Assembly (NCBI GenBank): GCA_947624005.1
Contig: CANQHV010000005.1
Coordinates: 1-64,000, forward strand
DNA: 64,000 nt
From: an uncultured Clostridia bacterium
GTDB lineage: Bacteria > Bacillota > Clostridia > Christensenellales > Borkfalkiaceae
Direction: 5' to 3'
Position 1 is the stretch's first letter, and every line of letters starts with the position of its first letter. The translations under genes were made by a program, and so were the position numbers. This document shows positions 52,809 through 59,660 of this stretch, one piece after another. Under the pieces are notes generated by a model that worked only from the letters and a program-made list of their open reading frames with translations, had not been told where the DNA came from and did not search any database.

Positions 52809-53924
52809 ATGAAAATTTGTGCAATAATTTGTGAATTTAATCCCTTTCATAACGGACACGCTTACCTTTTGGAGAACGCGCGCAGACTTTCGGGGTGCGA
52901 CGCGCTTGTCTGCGTTATGAGCGGCTCGTTTACCCAACGCGGAGAATTAGCGGTTTTGGACAAATTTATCCGCGCAAAACACGCGGTTTTAAGCGGCGCG
53001 GACGTTGTTTTGGAGCTTCCCGCAAACTTTGCGGTTGCGCCCGCGGAAATTTTTGCGAAAGGCGCGGTGAAAATATGTCGGGCAATCGGCGCCGAAAAAA
53101 TAGCTTTCGGGAGCGAAAGCGGAAACAAAGAAGCGCTTTGCGGCGCGGCACAATTGCTTATTTCCGAAAGCGACTGCTTCAAGGCGGCGTTGGCGCGCAG
53201 ACTAGACGGGGGCAAAAGTTATATCCAAAGCTACTTTGCCGCCTTTTCGGAGTGCGGAGGCGACGGAAATCTGCTTAAAAAGCCCAACGACATACTCGCG
53301 CTCGAATACATTAAAGCGGTTTTGCGCGAAAACGCGAATATCGGAATACTGCCCGTCAAAAGGGTAGGCGCGGAATTTTCGGACGGCGAGCTGAAAGATA
53401 ACTTTTCGTCCGCGGGCGCAATAAGAAACAACCTTTCTTCGGAGCTTGTAAAGTCGAACGTGCCCGACTTCGTTTACGGCGACCTCGCCGCTTGCGATAC
53501 GCAAAAAGCGGAAGAAAATTTCCGTATTCTGGCGGCATACGCCGCTATGAACGCCCAAACCGTCGACTTAAAACGGATATACGGTTGCGGCGAGGGGCTT
53601 GAAAACAAAATAAAAAGCCTTGCCGCGGGCGGGTATTGCGAAACCGTGTCGGGCTGCACCTCGCGCAGGTATTCTTCGTCGAGAATTAAAAGGATTCTGT
53701 GCGCAAATCTTTTGGGGCTTTATTCGGACGAAACGGCGGAAATGTTGAAAAAGCCGCCCGTAAAACTGCTTGCGGTTAAAAAGAGTTCGGCGGACAATAT
53801 ACTCCCCGCGCTTTCGCCCGCGCTTACCGAAAGCGACGAAAATACGGCAAGGGCTTATAAGGTCTGGAATTTTTTGCACTCGGAAGTAAAAAAGAGCGGT
53901 TACGACAAGACAATTTACGTCTGA
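52809..53924 (+). CDS. tmcAL: tRNA(Met) cytidine acetate ligase
   Basis: A 371-residue TmcAL (YlbM) protein. The nucleotidyltransferase signature ICEFNPFHNGHAYLLENARR is at the N-terminus, and LSGADVVLELPANFAVAPAE, AFGSESG, ILALEYIKAV and SAGAIRNNL follow. It activates acetate with ATP to acetylate C34 of elongator tRNA-Met. Its place beside pta-ackA matches the use of acetate. Leader is AT-rich and short, and no clear Shine-Dalgarno precedes the ATG at 52809. Confidence 0.94.
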   Translation: MKICAIICEFNPFHNGHAYLLENARRLSGCDALVCVMSGSFTQRGELAVLDKFIRAKHAVLSGADVVLELPANFAVAPAEIFAKGAVKICRAIGAEKIAFGSESGNKEALCGAAQLLISESDCFKAALARRLDGGKSYIQSYFAAFSECGGDGNLLKKPNDILALEYIKAVLRENANIGILPVKRVGAEFSDGELKDNFSSAGAIRNNLSSELVKSNVPDFVYGDLAACDTQKAEENFRILAAYAAMNAQTVDLKRIYGCGEGLENKIKSLAAGGYCETVSGCTSRRYSSSRIKRILCANLLGLYSDETAEMLKKPPVKLLAVKKSSADNILPALSPALTESDENTARAYKVWNFLHSEVKKSGYDKTIYV

Positions 53925-53955
53925 AACCGCTTTGTTTATTGATTTTTGAAACGGG

Positions 53956-53986
53956 AAGCGCCGCAGCGGACTACGCTGCGGCGCTT
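53956..53986. terminator. Bidirectional terminator between tmcAL and the RNase P RNA
   Basis: AAGCGCCGCAGCG, GACTA, CGCTGCGGCGCTT (13-bp perfect stem). It lies between convergent tmcAL (+) and rnpB (-); the U-runs are weak. Confidence 0.75.
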
Positions 53987-53998
53987 ATAAAATAATAT

Positions 53999-54347
53999 GA
54001 GTTTATCCGTAAGCCGAGTTCTGTCGTGTGCGGTCATCTATCTACCCTTGCCGTCGCCGGCAAGTTCAAGCGATATTGACGGATAAAAGCGGACGGGCAG
54101 CCCTCCGCATCAAAGCGAGCCTTTATCCCAATCTTGCATCGGGTGGGGTTTAACTGGCTCGCCGCGTTACCGCGGCGACGGTGAGCTCTTGCCTCGCCAT
54201 TCCACCCTTACAGCTTGCGCTGCGGTATATTTCTGTTCACTTTCCTTGAAGTCGCCTCCTCCTGCCGTTAACAGGCACCCTTGCCCTGTGATGCTCGGAC
54301 TTTCCTCACGCGGCTTTCGCCGCCCGCGACCGCATGGATAACTCAAA
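53999..54347 (-). ncRNA. rnpB: RNase P RNA, bacterial type A-like
   Basis: The minus strand holds the conserved 5' GAGGAAAGTCCGAGC region, ACAGGGCAAGGGTGCC, ACAGAAATATACCGC, GGTAAGGG-type CTGTAAGGGTGGAATGGCGA, and the closing ATAGATGACCGCA and 3' GAACTCGGCTTACGGATAAA, which pairs back to the 5' end. It is about 350 nt, as expected for the catalytic subunit that matures tRNA 5' ends. Boundaries are estimated from pairing and from the promoter. Confidence 0.95.
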
Positions 54348-54355
54348 TCATACGT

Positions 54356-54385
54356 ATTTTAGCACACCGCCGCCCGCTTTTTCAA
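54356..54385 (-). promoter_or_regulatory. Promoter of rnpB
   Basis: TTGAAA (54380-54385), 18-bp spacer, TAAAAT (54356-54361), minus strand. Confidence 0.75.
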
Positions 54386-54403
54386 GTATTTTTAATTTAA
54401 ATA

Positions 54404-54432
54404 TTGATTTTTGGCGTTTTTTATATTAGAAT
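54404..54432 (+). promoter_or_regulatory. Promoter of pyk
   Basis: TTGATT (54404-54409), 17-bp spacer, TAGAAT (54427-54432), plus strand; AAAGGAG and ATG follow closely. Confidence 0.8.
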
Positions 54433-54455
54433 GGTTATATAAAGGAGTTATTTAA

Positions 54456-55874
54456 ATGAAAAAGACCAAAATCATCTGTACGCTCGGTCCTGCTACGGAC
54501 AACGAAATTATTCTGTCGGACCTTATCGACGCGGGAATGAACGTGGCAAGACTTAATTTCTCGCACGGAACGCACGAACAGCACGCCGAAAAAATCGCCA
54601 TGATTAAGCGCGTTCGAGAGAGAAAAAAGGTAGCTTTGCCCATTCTTCTCGACACAAAGGGTCCGGAATTCAGAATAAAGACGTTTGCGGAAGGTAAAAT
54701 TACGCTTAAAGACGGCGACCCGTTTATCTTCACCACCGACGACATAATCGGCGACAAAACGCGCGTTTCGGTATCTTTTAAAGAAATGAACGCCCAGATG
54801 CTACCCGGCGATAAAATACTTTTAAACAACGGGCTTATGGTGTTCGAAGTCGTCAAAGTCGAAGGTCCCGACGTCGTGTGCAAAACCGTTATCGGCGGCG
54901 AGCTTTCGGACAGAAAAAGTATGTTCTTCCCCGACAAAGCGCTTGAAATGGTTTACCTTTCCGAACAGGATAAGGCGGACATAAAGTTCGGCGTAGAACA
55001 GGGCGTCGATTTTATAGCGTGTTCGTTCGTGTCAAAGGCGCAGGACGTCGTTGACGTGAGAAATTGGCTGAAAATGTGCGGCTCGCCCGAAAAAGAAATC
55101 GAGATAATCGCGAAAATAGAAAGCCGCGCGGGCGTAAACAATCTGGAAGAAATTCTTTCGGTTGCGGACGGAATAATGGTTGCGCGCGGCGATTTGGGCG
55201 TGGAAGTGCCGTTTGAGGAACTCCCCTCCATTCAGAAAAAAATCATAAACGCCTGCCGAGTCCGCGGCAAACGTTCGATTACGGCGACCGAAATGTTGGA
55301 GTCAATGATAAAACAGCCCCGCCCCACCCGTGCCGAAATTTCCGACGTCGCGAACGCCGTGTACGACGGTTCGTCGGCAATTATGCTTTCGGGCGAAACG
55401 GCGGCGGGCGCGTATCCCGTGGAAGCGGTTAAGGCAATGGCGAGAATCGCAAAACAAGCCGAAGCGAACACGCAGTACATAGCGCACATCGACGACAGCG
55501 AGTATCATATAAAAAATCTTTCGGAAGCGCTTTCGCATTCGGCGTGCACGCTTGCGCAGGATATAGGCGCAAAGGTTATAGTCGTCTGCACAAGAACGGG
55601 CGGCACGGCGAGAACGGTTTCGCGCTTCCGCCCTATGATAGATATAATAGGTATGACGACGGACGAGCGCGCATACAGAAAGCTTGCGTTAAGCTGGGGC
55701 GTTATACCCGTAATGAGCGAGGAATTTTATTCGGTTGACGTACTCTTCCATTACGCAAAACGCGCCGCGCTCGATTCGGGGCTTGTGGAAAAGGGCGACA
55801 AAATAGTGCTTACGGGCGGTACGCCGAACGGAAAAAGCGGCAACTCGAACCTTATCAACGTCGAAACGGTCTGA
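54456..55874 (+). CDS. pyk: Pyruvate kinase
   Basis: A 472-residue PK, the short form with no C-terminal PEP-utiliser extension found in Bacillus PykA. It makes ATP and pyruvate from PEP. Motifs: TKIICTLGPATDNEIILSDL, NVARLNFSHGTHEQHAEKI, LDTKGPEFRIKTF (Glu where Ile is usual), IIAKIESRAGVNNLEEIL and MVARGDLGVEVPFEELPSIQ, then TATEMLESMIKQPRPTRAEI. Its own promoter drives it as a single gene. Confidence 0.97.
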   Translation: MKKTKIICTLGPATDNEIILSDLIDAGMNVARLNFSHGTHEQHAEKIAMIKRVRERKKVALPILLDTKGPEFRIKTFAEGKITLKDGDPFIFTTDDIIGDKTRVSVSFKEMNAQMLPGDKILLNNGLMVFEVVKVEGPDVVCKTVIGGELSDRKSMFFPDKALEMVYLSEQDKADIKFGVEQGVDFIACSFVSKAQDVVDVRNWLKMCGSPEKEIEIIAKIESRAGVNNLEEILSVADGIMVARGDLGVEVPFEELPSIQKKIINACRVRGKRSITATEMLESMIKQPRPTRAEISDVANAVYDGSSAIMLSGETAAGAYPVEAVKAMARIAKQAEANTQYIAHIDDSEYHIKNLSEALSHSACTLAQDIGAKVIVVCTRTGGTARTVSRFRPMIDIIGMTTDERAYRKLALSWGVIPVMSEEFYSVDVLFHYAKRAALDSGLVEKGDKIVLTGGTPNGKSGNSNLINVETV

Positions 55875-55889
55875 TAAATTCCGACGGCA

Positions 55890-55904
55890 AAACCGTTTCG
55901 GTTT
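55890..55904 (+). terminator. Probable pyk terminator
   Basis: AAACCG, TTT, CGGTTT followed by GACTTTTTATT, 15 bp past the pyk stop; stem only 6 bp. Confidence 0.6.
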
Positions 55905-55970
55905 GACTTTTTATTAAAGCCGCGGCTTTAAACGCCGTTGATTCAAAAAGTTACAATAAAATACGGAATA

Positions 55971-56002
55971 CCCCCGCCCGCGGCGTTTGCCGCGGGCGGG
56001 GG
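55971..56002. repeat. 14-bp-arm GC palindrome in the pyk downstream region
   Basis: CCCCCGCCCGCGGC, GTTT, exact inverse, extended by a G-run. No gene ends here; it is one of the long palindromes of the same style as those in the 23.7-24.6 kb region. Confidence 0.85.
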
Positions 56003-56150
56003 GGGGTTATGATAGGGCGGTTTTTGGGCGAGGTTTGCACGCGAAAGTTTACGGGAGGCGGTTTATAGACGGCTGTCTGCGTGCAATAGCTTGTGGGCGC
56101 GGCTTGTATATCGGAAAGCGTTTACGGGCGGGTGCGGACAGCGTATAAAG

Positions 56151-56185
56151 TTAAGAAGGCGGCGAAAAAATTCGCCGCCTCTTAA
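56151..56185 (-). terminator. Hairpin at the 3' end of the FAD-dehydrogenase gene
   Basis: TTAAG, bulge, AGGCGGCGAA, AAAA, TTCGCCGCCT, CTTAA: a 15-bp stem with one bulge 82 bp past the stop of the 56267-57796 gene. Between 56010 and 56150 I see only G-rich sequence with a TTGCACGC...GCGTGCAA pair (56035-56042, 56079-56086), and no ORF. Confidence 0.55.
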
Positions 56186-56266
56186 TTAGAGAGAATATGA
56201 AAAAAGTCGTATAATCGTATGATTCGGTATGATTGTACAGCTTTTTTGTGTGAATTGTATGAAAAT

Positions 56267-57796
56267 TTAATGATTTTTATATTTTCCGTAAATTTTTTCC
56301 GCGGTTTTCAATCCGTCGGCGGCGGAGCTTGTAATACCGCCCGAGTATCCCGCGCCCTCGCCGCAGGGGTAAAGCCCCTCGCAGGAAACGCTTTGACCGT
56401 CGTCGCCGCGCACTATTCTGACGGGCGACGAAAAGCGCGTTTCCACGCCCGTCAAAACCGCGTCGGGGCAGTCGAAACCTTTAAGCCGTCTGCCCATATC
56501 GGGTATAGCCGCGCGCAACGCTTCGCACGTTATTGCAGGCAACACCTCGTCAAGGGGCGCGAAACTGACGCCCGCCGCGTACGAAGGTTCGACCTCGCCG
56601 AAACGGTCGGAAACTCTGCCGCTTGCAAAATCGCCGTAAAGCTGGACGGGCGCGCGGAAATCAAAACCGCCGACGGTATACGCCAGACGTTCTATCTTAC
56701 GCTGAAACTCCATACCGTCAAACAAGCCCGAACCGAAATCTTCCGCCTTTGTCTGAACCATAAGCGCGGCGTTGGAATTGCGTTCGGCGCGGGCATAATC
56801 TGACATACCGTTTACCACCACCCCGCCGTTTTCGCTCGCCGCGGGTATTACCATTCCGCCGGGGCACATGCAAAACGTAAAAACCGTGCGTTCGTGCGCG
56901 TGAGATACGAGTTTATAGTCGGCGGTGGGAAGATTTTTGTAATTTTTACCGTACTGCGCCAGACCTATTTGCGAGGCGAGGTGTTCTATTCTGACCCCGA
57001 CCGCAAAATCGCGGCGTTCCATATGCACGCCGCTACCGTCGAGAAGTCGGAACGTGTCGCGAGCTGAATGACCTATCGCAAGCACGGCGCAATCGAATTT
57101 TTCTTCGCTTTCGGCGCCCGTGCGGACGTTTTTTATTTTTATGGCGGAAAGTCTGCCGTCCTTAACCGAAAAACCGTCGAAAAGGCTGTTAAAGCGGTAT
57201 TCCCCGCCTTTTTCTTCGATATATGTCCGAATATTTTTAAGTACCGACTTTAATTTATCGCTCCCTATATGCGGTTTGGAGAGATATTCCACCTCTTCGG
57301 GCGCGCCGAAACGGGCGAATATGCGCAGAACGTCGCGGTTTAAACCGTCGTGGGTCTGCGTGTTAAGTTTGCCGTCGGAAAACGCGCCCGCGCCGCCCTC
57401 GCCGAATTGGACGTTGGAATTTTCGTCCAAAACGCGCGACGAAAAGAATTTTTGAGTGGTCGCCGCCCTTTCGTCCACGCTTTCGCCGCGTTCGAAGATA
57501 ATCGGAGATATACCGCGCGCGACAAGTCCGAGCGCGCAGAAAAGCCCCGCGGGTCCGCTGCCTATGACCGCGACGCGGGGCGGGTTTAAAAGCTTTTCGA
57601 CAACCCGCTTTTCAACGGCGGGCTTGTCCGAAAATTCGACGGCGTATACCCAGAAAATATTGTTTTTATCGCGCGCGTCGAGAGATTTTTTGAGTATTCT
57701 GAAATATCTTACTTCGCCGCCGAGCCTTTTTCGGGCGATTTTCAAAAGCTCGGTTTCGGACGAAAAAATACTTAATTTTATGTTGTCGAGCCGCAT
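56267..57796 (-). CDS. FAD-dependent dehydrogenase (COG2509-type)
   Basis: A 509-residue flavoprotein. VAVIGSGPAGLFCALGLVARGI is the FAD-binding Rossmann loop at about residue 80, preceded by an extra N-terminal domain (MRLDNIKLSIFSSETELLKI) typical of the family. GKLNTQTHDG, GYFDCAVLAIGHSARDTF-like VLAIGHSARDTFRLL and the C-terminal YPCGEGAGYSGGITSSAADGL are family features. Function unknown. ATG at 57796 overlaps the upstream flavoprotein gene by 19 bp, so the pair is coupled. Confidence 0.85.
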   Translation of the reverse strand: MRLDNIKLSIFSSETELLKIARKRLGGEVRYFRILKKSLDARDKNNIFWVYAVEFSDKPAVEKRVVEKLLNPPRVAVIGSGPAGLFCALGLVARGISPIIFERGESVDERAATTQKFFSSRVLDENSNVQFGEGGAGAFSDGKLNTQTHDGLNRDVLRIFARFGAPEEVEYLSKPHIGSDKLKSVLKNIRTYIEEKGGEYRFNSLFDGFSVKDGRLSAIKIKNVRTGAESEEKFDCAVLAIGHSARDTFRLLDGSGVHMERRDFAVGVRIEHLASQIGLAQYGKNYKNLPTADYKLVSHAHERTVFTFCMCPGGMVIPAASENGGVVVNGMSDYARAERNSNAALMVQTKAEDFGSGLFDGMEFQRKIERLAYTVGGFDFRAPVQLYGDFASGRVSDRFGEVEPSYAAGVSFAPLDEVLPAITCEALRAAIPDMGRRLKGFDCPDAVLTGVETRFSSPVRIVRGDDGQSVSCEGLYPCGEGAGYSGGITSSAADGLKTAEKIYGKYKNH

Positions 57797-58959
57797 TTTT
57801 TGAGAATGGATTCCGCCGCCGCCACGCCGCTTGCAAACGCCCAATTCAGGTTGTAGCCGCCGCAGTCGCCGTCAACGTCGAGAATTTCGCCCGCAAAATA
57901 GAGGTTTTTGCAGAGCTTGCTTTCAAGCCCGTCGGAAATGTCGCGCATATCCACGCCGCCCTGCGTGACCTGCGCGTAATCGAAGCCGAGCGTACCCGTG
58001 ACTTCGAGAGTGAAATTTTTTAAAAGCCCGACTGTTTTTGTTACGTCGCCGCCCGTGCGGGCGATTATAGAACGGGCAATCGAATTGTGCACTATGCCCG
58101 TAAGCAAATCGCGCGTTTCGACTCCCGCCGCCTTGCGGCTTTCAAGCGTTTTTAAAAGGACTTCCGCCGAAACGTCGGGCAAAAATCCGAGTTTAAGCGT
58201 GCCGCCCGAGGCGCAGAGCGCGCTCGAAACATAAAAAACAGCGCTCCCCGAAACGCCGTAATCGGTAAAAATCACGTCGCCTCTGCACGCCTTTACGATT
58301 TTGCCGCCCGTTTGCGCCGCGACGTCGCACTCCGCGCGCAGACCTTTGAACGTCTTTATGTGTTCGGTGTTTGTTTTAAGCTGTACGATGGCGGGGTAAA
58401 GCGGCGTTATTTTATGCCCGAAGTTTTCGGCGAGCTTGTACGCCGAACCGTCCGTTTTGTACTGTTTCTGAACTTTTCCGCCCGCCGCAAGCACTACAAA
58501 ATCCGCCGAAAAACTTCTGTCGCCGCAGTCGACAACAAAGCCTTTTGAGATATTTTCGACGCGTGCCGAACAGACTTCCACTTTACGCGCAGTAAGTTTG
58601 CGCAGTAAAATATCCACGAGCGCGGAAGCCTGCAAGCCCGCGGGATACCCCCTTTTCGTCTTTTCGTCGATTTTGTATATAATCGGTCCGAAAAGATAGT
58701 CGCATAACGCCTGCGCGGGTCTGCCGTCGGGGCAGGCAATAGCCGCAATCAGCTTTTTATTGCCGCCGCGGTAATGTTCGGGCGAGTTATCCGTGTTAAA
58801 GATATTGCCCTGTCCGTTGCCCGTTGCGGCAAGCTTTCTGCCGACGCGTTCAGCCGCCTCTATGACCAAAATTTTAAGATTGCGGTTTTCGGAAAGCCTC
58901 ACGGCGCAGGCAAGCCCCGCCGCGCCGCCGCCCACAATCGCAACGTCGAATTTCTGCAT
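57778..58959 (-). CDS. HI0933/BaiN-family NAD(P)/FAD-dependent oxidoreductase
   Basis: A 393-residue flavoprotein. FAD loop VAIVGGGAAGLACAVRLSEN at the N-terminus, RVGRKLAATGNGQGNIFNTD, VLAAGGKVQKQYKTDGSAY and the C-terminal CKNLYFAGEILDVDGDCGGYNLNWAFASG are diagnostic. In gut Clostridia BaiN reduces bile-acid intermediates, but most family members have no known substrate, so this should not be called bile-acid reductase. Promoter at 58966-58994. Confidence 0.9.
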   Translation of the reverse strand: MQKFDVAIVGGGAAGLACAVRLSENRNLKILVIEAAERVGRKLAATGNGQGNIFNTDNSPEHYRGGNKKLIAAIACPDGRPAQALCDYLFGPIIYKIDEKTKRGYPAGLQASALVDILLRKLTARKVEVCSARVENISKGFVVDCGDRSFSADFVVLAAGGKVQKQYKTDGSAYKLAENFGHKITPLYPAIVQLKTNTEHIKTFKGLRAECDVAAQTGGKIVKACRGDVIFTDYGVSGSAVFYVSSALCASGGTLKLGFLPDVSAEVLLKTLESRKAAGVETRDLLTGIVHNSIARSIIARTGGDVTKTVGLLKNFTLEVTGTLGFDYAQVTQGGVDMRDISDGLESKLCKNLYFAGEILDVDGDCGGYNLNWAFASGVAAAESILKKCGSTT

Positions 58960-58965
58960 AATTCA

Positions 58966-58994
58966 ATTGTACATAAAAGGCGGAATTATGTCAA
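58966..58994 (-). promoter_or_regulatory. Promoter of the flavoprotein pair
   Basis: TTGACA (58989-58994), 17-bp spacer, TACAAT (58966-58971), minus strand; the -35 overlaps the stop of the ferritin-like gene. The -10 is only 7 bp from the ATG, so the mRNA is probably leaderless. Confidence 0.8.
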
Positions 58995-59500
58995 CTTTTA
59001 AGGCGCGTCAAAATTTCTTCAAGCGTTTTAAGGTGCAGTCGTTCGTCCTCGGCAATGCGCGAAATTATGTCCTTTACCTGCTCGTTTTTAAGACGGGCGC
59101 ACATTCGCATATAGCCGTCGAGCGCGCGACGTTCGCCGAAGATATCGTCCTCTATCATATTTTTAAGATTACGCGAATACGCGACGTATTTTGCCGAGTA
59201 AAAATTGAACGCAGACGGCGGGCACTGCGTGTAGACGGGCGACGCGCCGAGAGCGGTTATCGTTTCGCCTAAAAGTTTAAGGTGCAGCATTTCGCTTATG
59301 GCGATTCTTTCCAAAGTCTGCGCGACTTCGTAATTCTTTTTGCTTAAAAAATGGAAATAGTGATAAAAATATTGCAGAATTGCGTTCAGTTCGCCCGTTG
59401 ACGAAGCGTATGCGGGCGAGATGATTCTTAAAGAATAGGCGTCGGGCGCAAGCCCCTCGGTTGTGGGAAAAGGACTGTCAACTGTCAAAGGTTTTGCCAT
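58991..59500 (-). CDS. Ferritin-like di-iron domain protein
   Basis: A 169-residue four-helix-bundle protein. Possible metal-site residues are visible in the pattern Glu (TGELNAIL), EMLHLK (ExxH), then a second half with FGERRALDGY and EDERLHLK (ExxH): two ExxH pairs as in rubrerythrin or bacterioferritin-type iron proteins. No rubredoxin CxxC is present. It may handle iron or peroxide. Start at 59500 is chosen over longer frames; no Shine-Dalgarno is seen and TTGGCA...TACATT lies just upstream, so it may be leaderless. Confidence 0.75.
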   Translation of the reverse strand: MAKPLTVDSPFPTTEGLAPDAYSLRIISPAYASSTGELNAILQYFYHYFHFLSKKNYEVAQTLERIAISEMLHLKLLGETITALGASPVYTQCPPSAFNFYSAKYVAYSRNLKNMIEDDIFGERRALDGYMRMCARLKNEQVKDIISRIAEDERLHLKTLEEILTRLKS

Positions 59501-59595
59501 ATGATTAATGTATTCAACAGCCGAAAATTTTGCCAATCGCGCAAAATTTAAGCGATTATGCGTCGCATAGTACTTTGTAAATACCCAAAAATGCA

Positions 59596-59623
59596 AAAAA
59601 GCGGCGTATTTTTGCCGCTTTTT
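59596..59623 (-). terminator. Terminator of uvrA
   Basis: Minus strand AAAAAGCGGC, loop, GCCGCTTTTTTGC. It lies 38 bp past the uvrA stop and upstream of the ferritin-like gene. Confidence 0.85.
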
Positions 59624-59660
59624 GACTTTACGCTTATTGTAATGCGCTTTTGTCGGTTTT

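Noticed and set aside
53925-54455. Coding region between tmcAL and pyk
   Set aside because: The interval is explained by the RNase P RNA, its promoter and terminator; no ORF with a ribosome-binding site exists.
55921-55956. Possible promoter ahead of the G-rich stretch after pyk (TTGATT...TAAAAT)
   Set aside because: The spacer is only 13 bp, outside the workable range.
57778-58959. Calling the HI0933-type flavoprotein BaiN, a bile-acid reductase
   Set aside because: The family is broad and no other bai genes are nearby; only the family-level call is supported.
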